DNA of 64,000 nt, from contig NZ_JAFBDA010000003.1 of NCBI RefSeq assembly GCF_016907995.1, forward strand, positions 1 through 64,000, in the 5' to 3' direction. This document shows positions 1 through 8,042 of this stretch, piece by piece. The notes beneath the pieces were generated by a model, which saw only the letters and a list, made by a program, of their open reading frames with translations, was not told the origin of the DNA and searched no databases. How positions within the stretch are numbered: the first letter of the stretch is position 1; the number at the start of each line of letters is the position of its first letter. This stretch comes from Clostridium sardiniense (GTDB lineage Bacteria > Bacillota > Clostridia > Clostridiales > Clostridiaceae). The translations under genes and the position numbers were made by a program.

Positions 1-443
1 ACCCCCAACCCAAACACTACACAAAAAACTAAAACACACAAAACAAACACTAAACTAACAACAACTTCGAAAGAAAAATAAACAATAAACATAACTTATT
101 TTTCATTTTACCCTATTATATATATAATTTCAATATATATATAATATAATATATAATAACCCTTAAAACAGTTAGTTTTATTGTTTGTTATCAATATAAA
201 CTTGGTAATAAAAATAGTTTTTATAAGTTCAGCAGATATTTATAGTATTGTATGAAATATATAAGGTATTATGGATATTTGCTTTTATAGTTATCTTAAT
301 ATTATTTATAGGTTTAAATTATGCTGATTAAATTTAAGATATGATAATACATAGATTAAAGTTTTTAATCTTCAATATATCTCTAGAACACTCTACCTTT
401 AACTTATTTATGATTCTGTCCAAATTTAATAATCCAAATCAAT
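1..443. other. Intergenic / probable contig edge, no gene seen
   Basis: I see no gene or credible reading frame here. The first 68 bases contain no G and are made almost only of A and C, with runs such as ACCCCCAACCC, unlike anything else in the window. From about 120 the sequence is AT-rich with TATA-type simple repeats. The composition break suggests an assembly edge, though I cannot prove it. The stretch ends at the terminator that follows lepB. Confidence 0.6.
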
Positions 444-481
444 AAATAAAAGAGAAGACTATATAATCTCCTCTTTTATTT
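444..481 (-). terminator. Terminator of the lysA-lepB unit
   Basis: Inverted repeat AAATAAAAGAG / CTCTTTTATTT with a partly paired loop, 21 bases past the lepB stop. It reads into A/T-rich sequence on the minus strand and is a plausible Rho-independent terminator for the unit. Confidence 0.65.
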
Positions 482-501
482 AGATATAAATTCTAAATAT
501 A

Positions 502-1008
502 CTACTTTATACTTCCAAAATTCTTAATAGGATATACCCTTATTTGAACTTTTCCTTTTATATCATTTTCATCAATATATGGCTCTTTCCACTCTCTTGA
601 ATCTCCAGAATTTGCCCTATTATCCCCTAAGAAAAAGTATTTACCTTCTGGAACTTTAAATTTTCCAAAGTATTTGTCTGGATATTTTACATAGTCTTCT
701 TTAATCTCATCTCCATTAATATATAATTTTTCACCTTGAATATCTATCTCATCTCCTGGAACTCCTATAAGTCTTTTTACCATAACTTGATTCTTCTCAT
801 TATTTTTAAAGACTATAATATCTCCTCTTTTTAGATTTTCAAAATTATATATCTTAGTTACTAAGAATTTATCTCCTATATTTATAGTAGGTTCCATAGA
901 ACCTGTAGGAACATCTACTTTAAATATTAAGAATTTGTTTATCATTATAGCCAGTAAAACAGCCACAATTATAGGAGGTAACCACTCTCTTATAAATTTA
1001 TTATCCAT
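502..1008 (-). CDS. lepB: Signal peptidase I
   Basis: Type I signal peptidase, the membrane serine protease that removes Sec/Tat signal peptides from exported proteins. One N-terminal membrane segment (about residues 10-29) is followed by the catalytic Ser37 in the motif PTGSMEPT and the general-base Lys78 in VMVKRLIGVPGD; the C-terminal FFLGDNRANSGDSR box is also present. At 168 residues it is the usual short Gram-positive form. It begins 32 bases after the lysA stop with its own ribosome binding site (AGAGGGGAAG), and I see no promoter or terminator between them, so it is probably cotranscribed with lysA under the lysine riboswitch. The catalytic calls are direct from sequence; the shared transcript is inferred. 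Confidence 0.95.
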   Translation of the reverse strand: MDNKFIREWLPPIIVAVLLAIMINKFLIFKVDVPTGSMEPTINIGDKFLVTKIYNFENLKRGDIIVFKNNEKNQVMVKRLIGVPGDEIDIQGEKLYINGDEIKEDYVKYPDKYFGKFKVPEGKYFFLGDNRANSGDSREWKEPYIDENDIKGKVQIRVYPIKNFGSIK

Positions 1009-1040
1009 ACTTCCCCTCTTTATACCCTTTAGTTAATTTT

Positions 1041-2336
1041 TTATATTACTTCATTCTTTATTATATCCTCATAGCTCTCTCTTTTACATATAACTCTTGC
1101 TTCTCCATCTTTAACCATAACAACTGCTGGTTTTGGTATTTTATTATAGTTGTTAGACATTGAATATCCATAAGCTCCTGTTGACATCATTGCTAATAAG
1201 TCACCACTTAAAACTGATGGTATCTTTATAGCATTTAATAATATATCTCCTGATTCACAACATTTCCCTGATATTGTTACCTTTTCTTTTGAATCATATA
1301 TAACTCTATTTGCAACAATACATTCATATCTTGCTTTATAAAGCGCTGGTCTAATATTATCTGTCATACCTCCATCCACTGATACATACTTTCTTATTGA
1401 TGGAATATTCTTTATTGATCCTATTGTATATAATGTAGTTCCTGCATTCCCTGCAATTGAACGTCCTGGTTCAATTACAAGTGTTGGAGCCTCTAAATTA
1501 ATTTCCTTACATACTGCATCAACTTTATCTAATATAGCACCGCAATATTCATTTGTTTCTCTAGGCTTATCTTCCTTGCTATAGTAAATTCCAAATCCAC
1601 CACCTAAATCTAACTCTCCAATTAAATATCCTGTTTCATCTTGTATTCTCTTAATTAAATTAAGCATTATTTCAGCAGCATCTTCATAGGGCGTTAGCTC
1701 AAATATCTGAGATCCTATATGACAATGTAACCCACATAGATTTACATTTTCTAGCTTTATTGCTCTCTTTATCGCACTTATTATATTATCTCCAACTGGC
1801 GCAAATCCAAACTTTGAATCTATTTGACCAGTTTTAATATACTCATGAGTATGTGCTTCTATCCCCGGAGTTATTCTAAGATAAATATTTTGTGATCTTC
1901 CATAATTCTTTGCCATCTGATTTAGTTGTTCTATTTCAAATAGATTATCAACTACGAATGTTCCCACTCCTAATTGTACACCCATTTCAATTTCTTCTAA
2001 TGTTTTATTATTTCCATGAAATAATACTCTATCTAACGGAAAATTTGCTTTGTATGCAGTATAAAGTTCTCCCCCTGATACTACATCCAAACAAAGTCCT
2101 TCTTCTTCAATTAATTTACACATTGCAAGAGTTAAGAAAGCCTTACCTGCATATGCTACTTTATTTCCTCTTTCTTTACATTTAAAAGAAGTAATATACT
2201 TCTTACAATTATCTCTTAACAATTGTTCATCCATAACATATAGAGGTGTTCCAAACTCCTCTACTAATTTTGTTGTTTTTACGCCTCCAATTACCAATGT
2301 ATTCTCTTCTGTTTTCATATTACCAAATAGTTTCAT
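1041..2336 (-). CDS. lysA: Diaminopimelate decarboxylase
   Basis: Catalyses the last step of lysine biosynthesis, meso-diaminopimelate to L-lysine plus CO2. It is a fold-type III PLP enzyme: the PLP lysine is Lys65 in VAYAGKAF, followed by the GLCLDVVSGGE strand of the alanine racemase-like barrel, a HIGSQI segment, a GGGFGIYY glycine loop that would hold the PLP phosphate, and CESGD near residue 360, which supplies the cysteine of the second active site of the dimer. The length of 431 is normal. The start is supported by GGAGGAATC just upstream. A lysine riboswitch and terminator lie immediately upstream, which independently supports the function. Confidence 0.96.
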   Translation of the reverse strand: MKLFGNMKTEENTLVIGGVKTTKLVEEFGTPLYVMDEQLLRDNCKKYITSFKCKERGNKVAYAGKAFLTLAMCKLIEEEGLCLDVVSGGELYTAYKANFPLDRVLFHGNNKTLEEIEMGVQLGVGTFVVDNLFEIEQLNQMAKNYGRSQNIYLRITPGIEAHTHEYIKTGQIDSKFGFAPVGDNIISAIKRAIKLENVNLCGLHCHIGSQIFELTPYEDAAEIMLNLIKRIQDETGYLIGELDLGGGFGIYYSKEDKPRETNEYCGAILDKVDAVCKEINLEAPTLVIEPGRSIAGNAGTTLYTIGSIKNIPSIRKYVSVDGGMTDNIRPALYKARYECIVANRVIYDSKEKVTISGKCCESGDILLNAIKIPSVLSGDLLAMMSTGAYGYSMSNNYNKIPKPAVVMVKDGEARVICKRESYEDIIKNEVI

Positions 2337-2360
2337 AATGATTCCTCCACTCTATTTAAG

Positions 2361-2393
2361 TAAAACAAAACGCCACAGATTAAACTGTGACGG
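2361..2393 (-). terminator. Expression-platform terminator of the lysine riboswitch
   Basis: On the minus strand, CGTCACAG / CTGTGGCG (8 pairs, one G-U) around a 6-base loop is followed by TTTTGTTTTA. It lies between the riboswitch aptamer and the lysA ribosome binding site, where a lysine-dependent terminator is expected. Confidence 0.8.
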
Positions 2394-2488
2394 GTAATAG
2401 CGTGTGGTTATAAGGTCTATTATTACGTATAAGAATATTACTTACTGCTAAGATGCAATAGGTGAAATAATCATTGTAACTTTTTAAT

Positions 2489-2652
2489 CCTTGTAGCTCT
2501 CCACGACATGTGACAGTGATGCATATATTATATACATCCCCAGCATAATTATCTTTGCTAATAATTACACTTCGGCCAATCTTCCTTTCATCTTTTATCA
2601 TAGTCTGCAAAACTCCTAAAGATTACTCTTAATCTTGGCACCTCTACCCTAG
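2489..2652 (-). promoter_or_regulatory. Lysine riboswitch (L box) aptamer
   Basis: On the minus strand the leader contains the conserved L-box blocks in order: GGTAGAGGTGCCAAG, AAGAGTAATC, GGAGTTTTGCAGACT, ATGAAAGGAAGA, TGGCCGAAG, GCTGGGGATG, ATCACTGTCACATG and GGAGAGCTAC. The ends pair (GTAG with CTAC) as P1. Order and spacing match the known lysine aptamer, and lysA lies just downstream. Binding of lysine is expected to favour the terminator at 2361-2393 and switch off lysA and probably lepB. A 76-codon open frame crossing this element is coincidental. Confidence 0.95.
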
Positions 2653-2698
2653 GTTTGTCTTCAATTTTATATTATATTTTATACAACTTGTACTAATT

Positions 2699-2726
2699 AT
2701 GATACCATATTTTTATTAATTTACAA
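2699..2726 (-). promoter_or_regulatory. Candidate promoter of the lysA riboswitch leader
   Basis: On the minus strand, TTGTAA, a 16-base spacer, then TATCAT lies about 45 bases upstream of the first conserved riboswitch block. Position and spacing suit a vegetative sigma-A promoter; no experimental support. Confidence 0.5.
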
Positions 2727-2756
2727 TACTTTTTTTAAAACTTTTTCTAATTTTTT

Positions 2757-3437
2757 CTATAATTTTCTTTCTCTGTAAACGTCCATTAAATCCCCCATTA
2801 TTTCTGCTGATGATGGTGGTGTATAACTTATTGCATTTGCTCCCGCTTCTATTGTCTCTTGAATACTTTCTTGTGTTGGTCCACCTGTTGCTATTATAGG
2901 TATTAATGGATATTCTTCTCTTATCTTTCTTATTATTTTCGGTGTATCTTTTCCACCTGATACATTTAATATAGTTGCACCCGCATTTAATCTTTCTTCT
3001 ATATCTGTATCTTCTGAAACAACAGTTACAACTACCGGTATATCTATTGTCTTTCTTATTCTCTTCACTATGCTATTTGAAGTTGGAGCATTTACAACTA
3101 TTCCTATTGCTCCTTTAAATTCTGCATCTAATGCTAAGTTTACAACCCTTCTACCTTGAGTTATTCCCCCACCAACTCCACAAAATACAGGAACATCCGC
3201 AGCTGTTATTATGGCTTCAGTGATTTTAGGCTGGGGGGTAAAAGGATATACTGCCATTATTGCGTCTGCATTTGTATTCTTTATCATTGCAACATCTGTG
3301 GAAAACATTATAGACTTAACTCTCTTCCCAAATATTTTTATTCCACTACACTTCCTTATAATTGCTGGTGCTTCAATTATATGATTTCTCAAAGTCCCTA
3401 AAATCTCAGGTACATACCTTTCATTATCCTTATTCAT
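2757..3437 (-). CDS. TIM-barrel protein of unknown function (phosphate-binding barrel type)
   Basis: A 226-residue protein that reads as a beta/alpha barrel: alternating hydrophobic strands (AIMAVYPF, VPVFCGVGGG, GAIGIVVNAP, IPVVVTVVS, ATILNVSGG, IPIIATGG, ANAISYTPP) each followed by a helix. The late strands, IIATGGPTQESI and GANAISY, resemble the phosphate-binding loop of ThiG, HisA/HisF and NanE-like barrels. Homologues in clostridia are, as I recall, often labelled simply 'hydrolase', with no demonstrated reaction. The start is supported by GGAGGGATAATA before the ATG. It has its own locus between lysA and a divergent membrane gene, so context gives no pathway. Fold assignment is fairly sure, function unknown. 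Confidence 0.75.
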   Translation of the reverse strand: MNKDNERYVPEILGTLRNHIIEAPAIIRKCSGIKIFGKRVKSIMFSTDVAMIKNTNADAIMAVYPFTPQPKITEAIITAADVPVFCGVGGGITQGRRVVNLALDAEFKGAIGIVVNAPTSNSIVKRIRKTIDIPVVVTVVSEDTDIEERLNAGATILNVSGGKDTPKIIRKIREEYPLIPIIATGGPTQESIQETIEAGANAISYTPPSSAEIMGDLMDVYRERKL

Positions 3438-3601
3438 TATTATCCCTCCAAAATTATGTATTAACTTTACACTATATTATATATCCAACTTTCCTTTGTG
3501 GAAATATTATATAGTAATATTTTAATTATTTTTCTAGCTAATATGACTAGTTTTGTAATATAATATTTACAAATAATAGAATAAAACGAGGTGAAAAGAC
3601 T

Positions 3602-4855
3602 GTGATTGGAAAGAAAAAACTCTTCTTACCATATAAAATTTTATTGGTTATTTATTTATTTTTTATAGTTACAGCCTTTATTATTAATTCACCCCATGAG
3701 ATCTTTAATGGTTTGAAGAAAATTCTCTTAACCCCAGACATATTAATTACTGATTATGTAGAAATTGGTGGAATAGGCGCTACCTTAGTTAATGCAGCAC
3801 TAACTAGTATAATAAGCATCTTTATATTAGTTCTTGTAGGTATAAAACCAAATGGTTCAACAATAATGGCTTTATGGCTTATGACTGGCTTTTCTTTCTT
3901 TGGAAAAAATATTTTAAACATATGGCCTGTTATGTTTGGTGTTTATCTTTTTGCAAGATATCAAAAACAACCACTACTTAATTACACATTAGTTATGCTA
4001 TTATCCACAACCCTTGCACCAACAGTTAGTCAGCTTAGCTTTACTTCAGATAACCCAATCTTAGGATTATTTTTTGGTTCAATTATTGGTATTTTTATAG
4101 GATTTGTTTTAACTCCTATAGCAACACACTGTATATCTTCCCATGCTGGATATAATTTATACAATATAGGTTTTGCATGTGGACTACTGGCAACTCTATT
4201 AATGTCTTTATTTAGATCAATAGGCATTGACTTTAAGACTCAATTAATTTGGAATAAAGGTAATAATGAATTCTTTCTTGTATTTATGATAATAATATGC
4301 CTTTATTTAATTGGTATTGGCCTTTATTATGGAAGAAATACAAAAAATAATTTAAAAAGGATAAGTAAACAATCTGGTAAACTTGTGTCAGACTTTTACC
4401 TACTTTTTGGAGAGACCGCTTATATTAATATGGGAATAGTAGGTCTATTTGCTACATTCTATTTACTACTTATAGGTGGAGATCTAAATGGTCCAACCCT
4501 TGGAGGAATATTTACCATAATAGGTTTTGGATGCTTTGGTAAACATATAAGAAACATAATACCTGTTATGATTGGTGCAACTCTTGGAGGATTTATAAGT
4601 ATCTATTCCATATCTGACCCTGGAATATTACTTGCAATACTTTTTAGTACCTGTTTAGCTCCTATAGGCGGTAAATTTGGCTGGAAGATTGGTATAATTT
4701 CAGGAATACTTCATGTAGCATTGGTTACAAATGTGGGGTACTTGCATGGTGGTCTAAATCTTTATAATAATGGTTTAGCCGGTGGATTTGTAGCTATGAT
4801 TTTAATACCTATTATTACTACATTTAAAAGAGAGGTTCGTAAGGATGAAATTTAA
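3602..4855 (+). CDS. DUF1576-type polytopic membrane protein
   Basis: A 417-residue integral membrane protein with about ten hydrophobic segments. It looks like an internal duplication: glycine-rich stretches such as GIKPNGSTIMALWLMTGFSFFGKNI in the first half recur as GGDLNGPTLGGIFTIIGFGCFGKHI in the second, and HAGYNLYNIGFACG recurs as HGGLNLYNNGLAGG. I associate this pattern with the DUF1576 family, which has no known substrate; the buried NG, HxGxNLYN motifs could form a pore or transport site, but that is inference. It starts with GTG after GAGGTG. The downstream unknown gene overlaps its last 11 bases, so the two are translationally coupled. Confidence 0.75.
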   Translation: MIGKKKLFLPYKILLVIYLFFIVTAFIINSPHEIFNGLKKILLTPDILITDYVEIGGIGATLVNAALTSIISIFILVLVGIKPNGSTIMALWLMTGFSFFGKNILNIWPVMFGVYLFARYQKQPLLNYTLVMLLSTTLAPTVSQLSFTSDNPILGLFFGSIIGIFIGFVLTPIATHCISSHAGYNLYNIGFACGLLATLLMSLFRSIGIDFKTQLIWNKGNNEFFLVFMIIICLYLIGIGLYYGRNTKNNLKRISKQSGKLVSDFYLLFGETAYINMGIVGLFATFYLLLIGGDLNGPTLGGIFTIIGFGCFGKHIRNIIPVMIGATLGGFISIYSISDPGILLAILFSTCLAPIGGKFGWKIGIISGILHVALVTNVGYLHGGLNLYNNGLAGGFVAMILIPIITTFKREVRKDEI

Positions 4856-5192
4856 AATTGAAAAAAATCTTAGGATAATAAATGAATTAATGTCCTTTTG
4901 CTATCACTTTTTAGCAGAAGACATAACTGTTAATGTAAAAAATATAGATAATACATCTAATATAACTATAGATGCTATTATTGATAATTTCCCTAAAGAT
5001 GATTATGATAACTTAGTTCAAACATTGAACATCCCTCGTCAGCATGAAGTTGAACAGTATTACTGGCACCTTGGTGGCGAAAGTGAATTTGATTGTGAAC
5101 TTTCTCTTGTAGGTATGATGGTTGATAGCGCAAATATTAATTATGAAAGTAATGTACTTCATATAGAACTTCAAAGAATAGAATCACATTAA
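4845..5192 (+). CDS. Unknown small soluble protein coupled to the DUF1576 gene
   Basis: A 115-residue acidic protein without signal peptide or membrane segment. I do not recognise a family. Its ATG lies inside the last codons of the DUF1576 gene, which argues for coordinated, possibly stoichiometric production and a partnership with that membrane protein. The sequence mixes short helices and strands and has a HEVEQYYWHLGGESEFD segment in the middle with several potential metal or acid-base residues. A perfect-palindrome terminator follows the stop, so this is the end of a two-gene operon. Confidence 0.75.
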   Translation: MKFKIEKNLRIINELMSFCYHFLAEDITVNVKNIDNTSNITIDAIIDNFPKDDYDNLVQTLNIPRQHEVEQYYWHLGGESEFDCELSLVGMMVDSANINYESNVLHIELQRIESH

Positions 5193-5224
5193 TATATTTC
5201 TATAACACTTATTTCAAAAAGAAT

Positions 5225-5260
5225 AAAACACTATTGTAATATTACAATAGTGTTTTTTAT
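5225..5260 (+). terminator. Terminator of the DUF1576 operon
   Basis: A perfect 32-base palindrome (AAAACACTATTGTAAT and its complement) running into TTTTTTAT, 32 bases after the stop. It is symmetrical, so it could also stop transcription arriving from the minus strand. Confidence 0.85.
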
Positions 5261-5310
5261 CTATATATTTTATACACATATATCTTCCTATCTATTTAGG
5301 TTTTGTCATT

Positions 5311-5676
5311 TTAAGTGAAGCTCTTTCTCTGCTTGAATGTACAAGCTAATACAATAATAGAAAATATAGTATTTCCTATAAATGGTTGGCTATTATAATT
5401 GATAATACCATTTAAGCTTGCAAATAAAAATAATATTGAGTATATAACCATCATCCAGTATCCCCATATCTTCATCTTTAAATATCCATAAGCCATTATA
5501 ACCGTAACTAATATAAGGGCTACTTTAAATATACTCTCTGGTATATATTGCATTCCAAACCTAATATTGAAATTGATTTCCTGTTTAACTCCAAATGTTA
5601 AAACCAAAATTATTGCTCCAAAGATATAAAAATATCCTATTAACTTTATAACTATTGATTTATTATCCTCCACCAT
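5311..5676 (-). CDS. Small four-helix membrane protein, unknown
   Basis: A 121-residue protein that is mostly hydrophobic: about four membrane segments (FYIFGAIILVLTFGV, a segment near residues 45-62, IWGYWMMVIYSILFLFASL, and FSIIVLACTF) and a short basic tail KQRKS. A weak GGGGCG-type ribosome binding site precedes the ATG. It stands alone between the DUF1576 terminator and a Nudix gene. I do not recognise a family and see no catalytic motif. Confidence 0.65.
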   Translation of the reverse strand: MVEDNKSIVIKLIGYFYIFGAIILVLTFGVKQEINFNIRFGMQYIPESIFKVALILVTVIMAYGYLKMKIWGYWMMVIYSILFLFASLNGIINYNSQPFIGNTIFSIIVLACTFKQRKSFT

Positions 5677-5839
5677 TCTATCACGCCCCTTTTACCTAAT
5701 TATACCATATAAGACATTTATAACATATTTCAATACACTCTTTACAAAAAAATAAGTAATACTATACTTATCTAAATTTATGAAACATAAATTTATAAAT
5801 TAATATATAATACTACTTATCTTTTATCTCTAATAATTA

Positions 5840-6334
5840 TTATTTTTCTCTAATGTCAATAATCTTCTTAACAACTTTTGTTCCTATTTTATCTTCTTGC
5901 ATTTGTGCTAAAGCATCATCTATTTTAACCCAGCCAATCCCTTCAACTTCATCAGATTTTTTTATTTCACCTGATTTATATTCAGCCATAAAGGTTATCA
6001 TTAAAAGTTCTTTACCTTCTACAAAATCAGATCCTAAATATTTTATATTTTTACTCTCTATTCCAGTCTCTTCAAGTACCTCTCTATAAACTGTATCCTC
6101 TGCATATTCATCCTGATCCACATATCCAGATATTAATACCTTAGAATTCTTATATATATAACTTTGTTTTAATAAAAGAATTTCATCACCTTTAACTACT
6201 CCAACAACAATACATGGTCTTGGAGTATCAAAATACAATGTATTATCAACTGGGCAATACGGAACTTCACCCTCATCCCAACAATTAAACATTTCTAATT
6301 CTCTTCCACACTTTGGACAAAATTTATATTTCAT
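5840..6334 (-). CDS. Nudix hydrolase with N-terminal zinc ribbon
   Basis: A 164-residue protein in which residues 6-27 hold four cysteines in a zinc ribbon (CPKCG ... PYCP plus Cys17), followed by a Nudix domain. The Nudix box is complete: Gly, five residues, Glu, seven residues, REVLEETGI, which gives the metal-binding glutamates for pyrophosphate hydrolysis. The architecture resembles the C-terminal part of NADH pyrophosphatase NudC, but the enzyme is shorter and lacks the NudC N-terminal domain, so the nucleotide substrate is open. It has its own ribosome binding site (GAGGGAG) and appears monocistronic. Confidence 0.85.
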   Translation of the reverse strand: MKYKFCPKCGRELEMFNCWDEGEVPYCPVDNTLYFDTPRPCIVVGVVKGDEILLLKQSYIYKNSKVLISGYVDQDEYAEDTVYREVLEETGIESKNIKYLGSDFVEGKELLMITFMAEYKSGEIKKSDEVEGIGWVKIDDALAQMQEDKIGTKVVKKIIDIREK

Positions 6335-6408
6335 ACACTTTCTCCCTCTTATAAAACATCAATTACCTCTATTATAAAGTACCCTCTTATCTTTTAGAAG
6401 TATGTTTT

Positions 6409-7101
6409 CTAAAAATTAACTTTAACCTCTTTATTTAAAGTTATACCTTCCTTATCTACAATGCACTCATATACAAATATATCAACACCATTATCACGTG
6501 CTTCTCTAAGTGCCTCACCAAACTTTTCATCTCTCTCATCATTAGGAACAAAATCCTTCATATTTTCCATTTGCAATAAAAATAATACTCCAGCACCTCT
6601 TCCACTCTTTTTTACATCAATAAGTTCTAATAAATGTTTTCTTCCTCTATCAGTGGGCGCATCTGGAAAGGCAGCGTGACCTTTATCCTCTAATGTTACA
6701 CCTTTAACTTCTAAATAATATTCTTCACCTTCATCACTTGATAACTTAAAATCAAATCTACTGTTACCAAAGGTCTTTTCCTTAAGTATATTATTGTACT
6801 TAACTAGCTTTTTTATTTTCTTATTTTGAAGAGCTTCAAAAACCACTTTATTAGGTATTTGAGAATCTATACTTATAAGCATCTCTCCCTTGTAAACTGC
6901 AACTAAATCATAGGCTGTCTTTCTAGTTGGATTATCTTCTTTCCTTAAAAGCACAGTTGCATCATCTGTTAATATCTCTCTACATCTTCCAGTATTAGGA
7001 ACATGAACCGTTATATCTTCTCCATTTAAATTTACCTTAGCGTTAAATCTATTTGGTCTACTTATAAATTTAGCTTCTAATATTTCTTTATTATATTTCA
7101 T
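6409..7101 (-). CDS. sfsA: Sugar fermentation stimulation protein SfsA
   Basis: SfsA-family protein of 230 residues, close to the 234 of the E. coli protein. Recognisable blocks are FISRPNRFNAKV, VHVPNTGRCREI, NPTRKTAYDLV, KVVFEALQ, GNSRFDFKL, YLEVKGVTLE and FPDAPTDRGRKHL; the acidic and basic residues in the last three resemble a nuclease-like core, and the family binds DNA, but its cellular role is unsettled. The frame stays open for 17 codons upstream, yet I choose the ATG at 7101 because GGAG lies seven bases before it, homology starts there, and the upstream extension is occupied by DnaA boxes. Confidence 0.9.
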   Translation of the reverse strand: MKYNKEILEAKFISRPNRFNAKVNLNGEDITVHVPNTGRCREILTDDATVLLRKEDNPTRKTAYDLVAVYKGEMLISIDSQIPNKVVFEALQNKKIKKLVKYNNILKEKTFGNSRFDFKLSSDEGEEYYLEVKGVTLEDKGHAAFPDAPTDRGRKHLLELIDVKKSGRGAGVLFLLQMENMKDFVPNDERDEKFGEALREARDNGVDIFVYECIVDKEGITLNKEVKVNF

Positions 7102-7135
7102 TATTAATCTCCTTTTATTTTGTGAATTTCCCAAC

Positions 7136-7367
7136 TTGTCCACATTATCCACAGTTTTTATCCACAGCTTTGTTAGTAATGTTGAGTAATTTTAACACTA
7201 TTCATTATCATTCTACAATAAATTGTAATTGATAATTGTTATTTCTACAATATACGTTATATTGTTACTTATATTTTATTTTATACATATATATTGTACA
7301 AACCTTATTTTTTTTAAATTTTAACATCAAAGAGAACTTATCCACAAAGTTATTAGACTTATCCACA
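7136..7367 (+). promoter_or_regulatory. Cluster of five DnaA boxes
   Basis: Nine-base DnaA boxes read in the same orientation at 7136-7144 (TTGTCCACA), 7145-7153, 7158-7166, 7338-7346 and 7359-7367 (all TTATCCACA). The first two are directly abutted. The 170 bases between the two groups are very AT-rich and carry no gene; the 450-base gap from sfsA to the DUF1292 gene otherwise shows nothing. TTATCCACA is the established DnaA consensus. No dnaA or dnaN is nearby, so this may be a DnaA-titrating or regulatory cluster like those of Bacillus subtilis, or part of an origin separated from dnaA. Confidence 0.8.
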
Positions 7368-7557
7368 TTATTAACACAATCCCCCTTAAACCTCCTATCT
7401 TCAACGTTTTCTGACTGTGTATTAAACTTACATATTTTGGATTTGATTTTCCCATGTAATTATTTTCATAATTTTAAAATAGTAAATTTAGAACAGTTTA
7501 TAGCATAAAAATCTATTTAATTAAGATACTAATCTTATAAGGTAAGGAGTGATAATT

Positions 7558-7797
7558 TTGAGTGATAAAAAAATAATGACCTTTAGAGATGAAAACAATA
7601 ACAAAATTGATTATGAGATTTTAGAGCAAGTTTTAATATCTGGATCAGAATACGTTGCACTAGCTCCAGTTACGTCTCATGAAAAAATAGAATTATTTAA
7701 AATAAAATTTGATAAAGATTGGAATGAATCTCTAGAGGAAGTATCCTCTGAAAAAGAGATTAATATGTTTAAGCAAGTTTCAAAGCTAAAAATGTAA
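7558..7797 (+). CDS. DUF1292-type small protein
   Basis: A 79-residue acidic soluble protein with the pattern of DUF1292 proteins: a first strand MTFRDENNNKIDYEILE, then YVALAP, then ELFKIKFD. The family is widespread in Firmicutes and its function is unknown. I start it at TTG (7558), eight bases after AAGGAG; the in-frame GTG at 7549 overlaps that ribosome binding site and is unlikely. It lies directly downstream of the DnaA-box cluster and is followed by its own terminator, so it is monocistronic. Confidence 0.8.
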   Translation: MSDKKIMTFRDENNNKIDYEILEQVLISGSEYVALAPVTSHEKIELFKIKFDKDWNESLEEVSSEKEINMFKQVSKLKM

Positions 7798-7815
7798 TAA
7801 TGCTACTCTATATAA

Positions 7816-7866
7816 ATATCATCATATTCTATAAAAATTTACTTTTAGAATATGATGATATTTTAT
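7816..7866 (+). terminator. Terminator after the DUF1292 gene
   Basis: Perfect 16-base arms ATATCATCATATTCTA / TAGAATATGATGATAT around a 14-base loop, then TTTTATTT, shortly after the stop codon. Confidence 0.85.
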
Positions 7867-7976
7867 TTATATTATTATCTATTTTTACTAGAGCTATAAT
7901 AAAATTTCATTAAAAATCTAATTCTTAAGAAATCTTATTATTTTCTTAAAATATAAATAAATTCTATTTCACTATA

Positions 7977-8008
7977 TTGCATTGTATAGTACTGAATTGT
8001 ATACTATA
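7977..8008 (+). promoter_or_regulatory. padR promoter with overlapping inverted repeat
   Basis: TTGCAT (7977-7982), a 17-base spacer and TATACT (8000-8005) make a good sigma-A promoter. The inverted repeat TATAGTA-N10-TACTATA (7985-7991 / 8002-8008) covers the spacer and -10, which fits autorepression by the PadR protein encoded 35 bases downstream. The binding is inferred. Confidence 0.6.
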
Positions 8009-8042
8009 GACATGAAATATTTTACAGAAAGGTTCTGATGCC

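Noticed and set aside
2380-2610. 76-codon open frame on the minus strand upstream of lysA
   Set aside because: It lies across the conserved lysine riboswitch and its terminator; conservation is explained by RNA.
2757-3437. TIM-barrel protein as the missing NanE or UlaD
   Set aside because: It has the barrel and phosphate loop but lacks the N-terminal and catalytic signatures of either, and it lies far from both operons.
7102-7152. Upstream extension of sfsA to a further ATG
   Set aside because: No ribosome binding site there, DnaA boxes overlap it, and GGAG precedes the ATG at 7101.
7136-7367. Calling the DnaA-box cluster the chromosome origin
   Set aside because: No dnaA, dnaN, rpmH or recF nearby and no strand switch of genes visible within the window; kept only as a cluster.
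7236-7508. 90-codon open frame on the plus strand
   Set aside because: Phe/Leu/Tyr-rich translation of AT-rich DNA, no ribosome binding site, and it overlaps the DnaA-box cluster.
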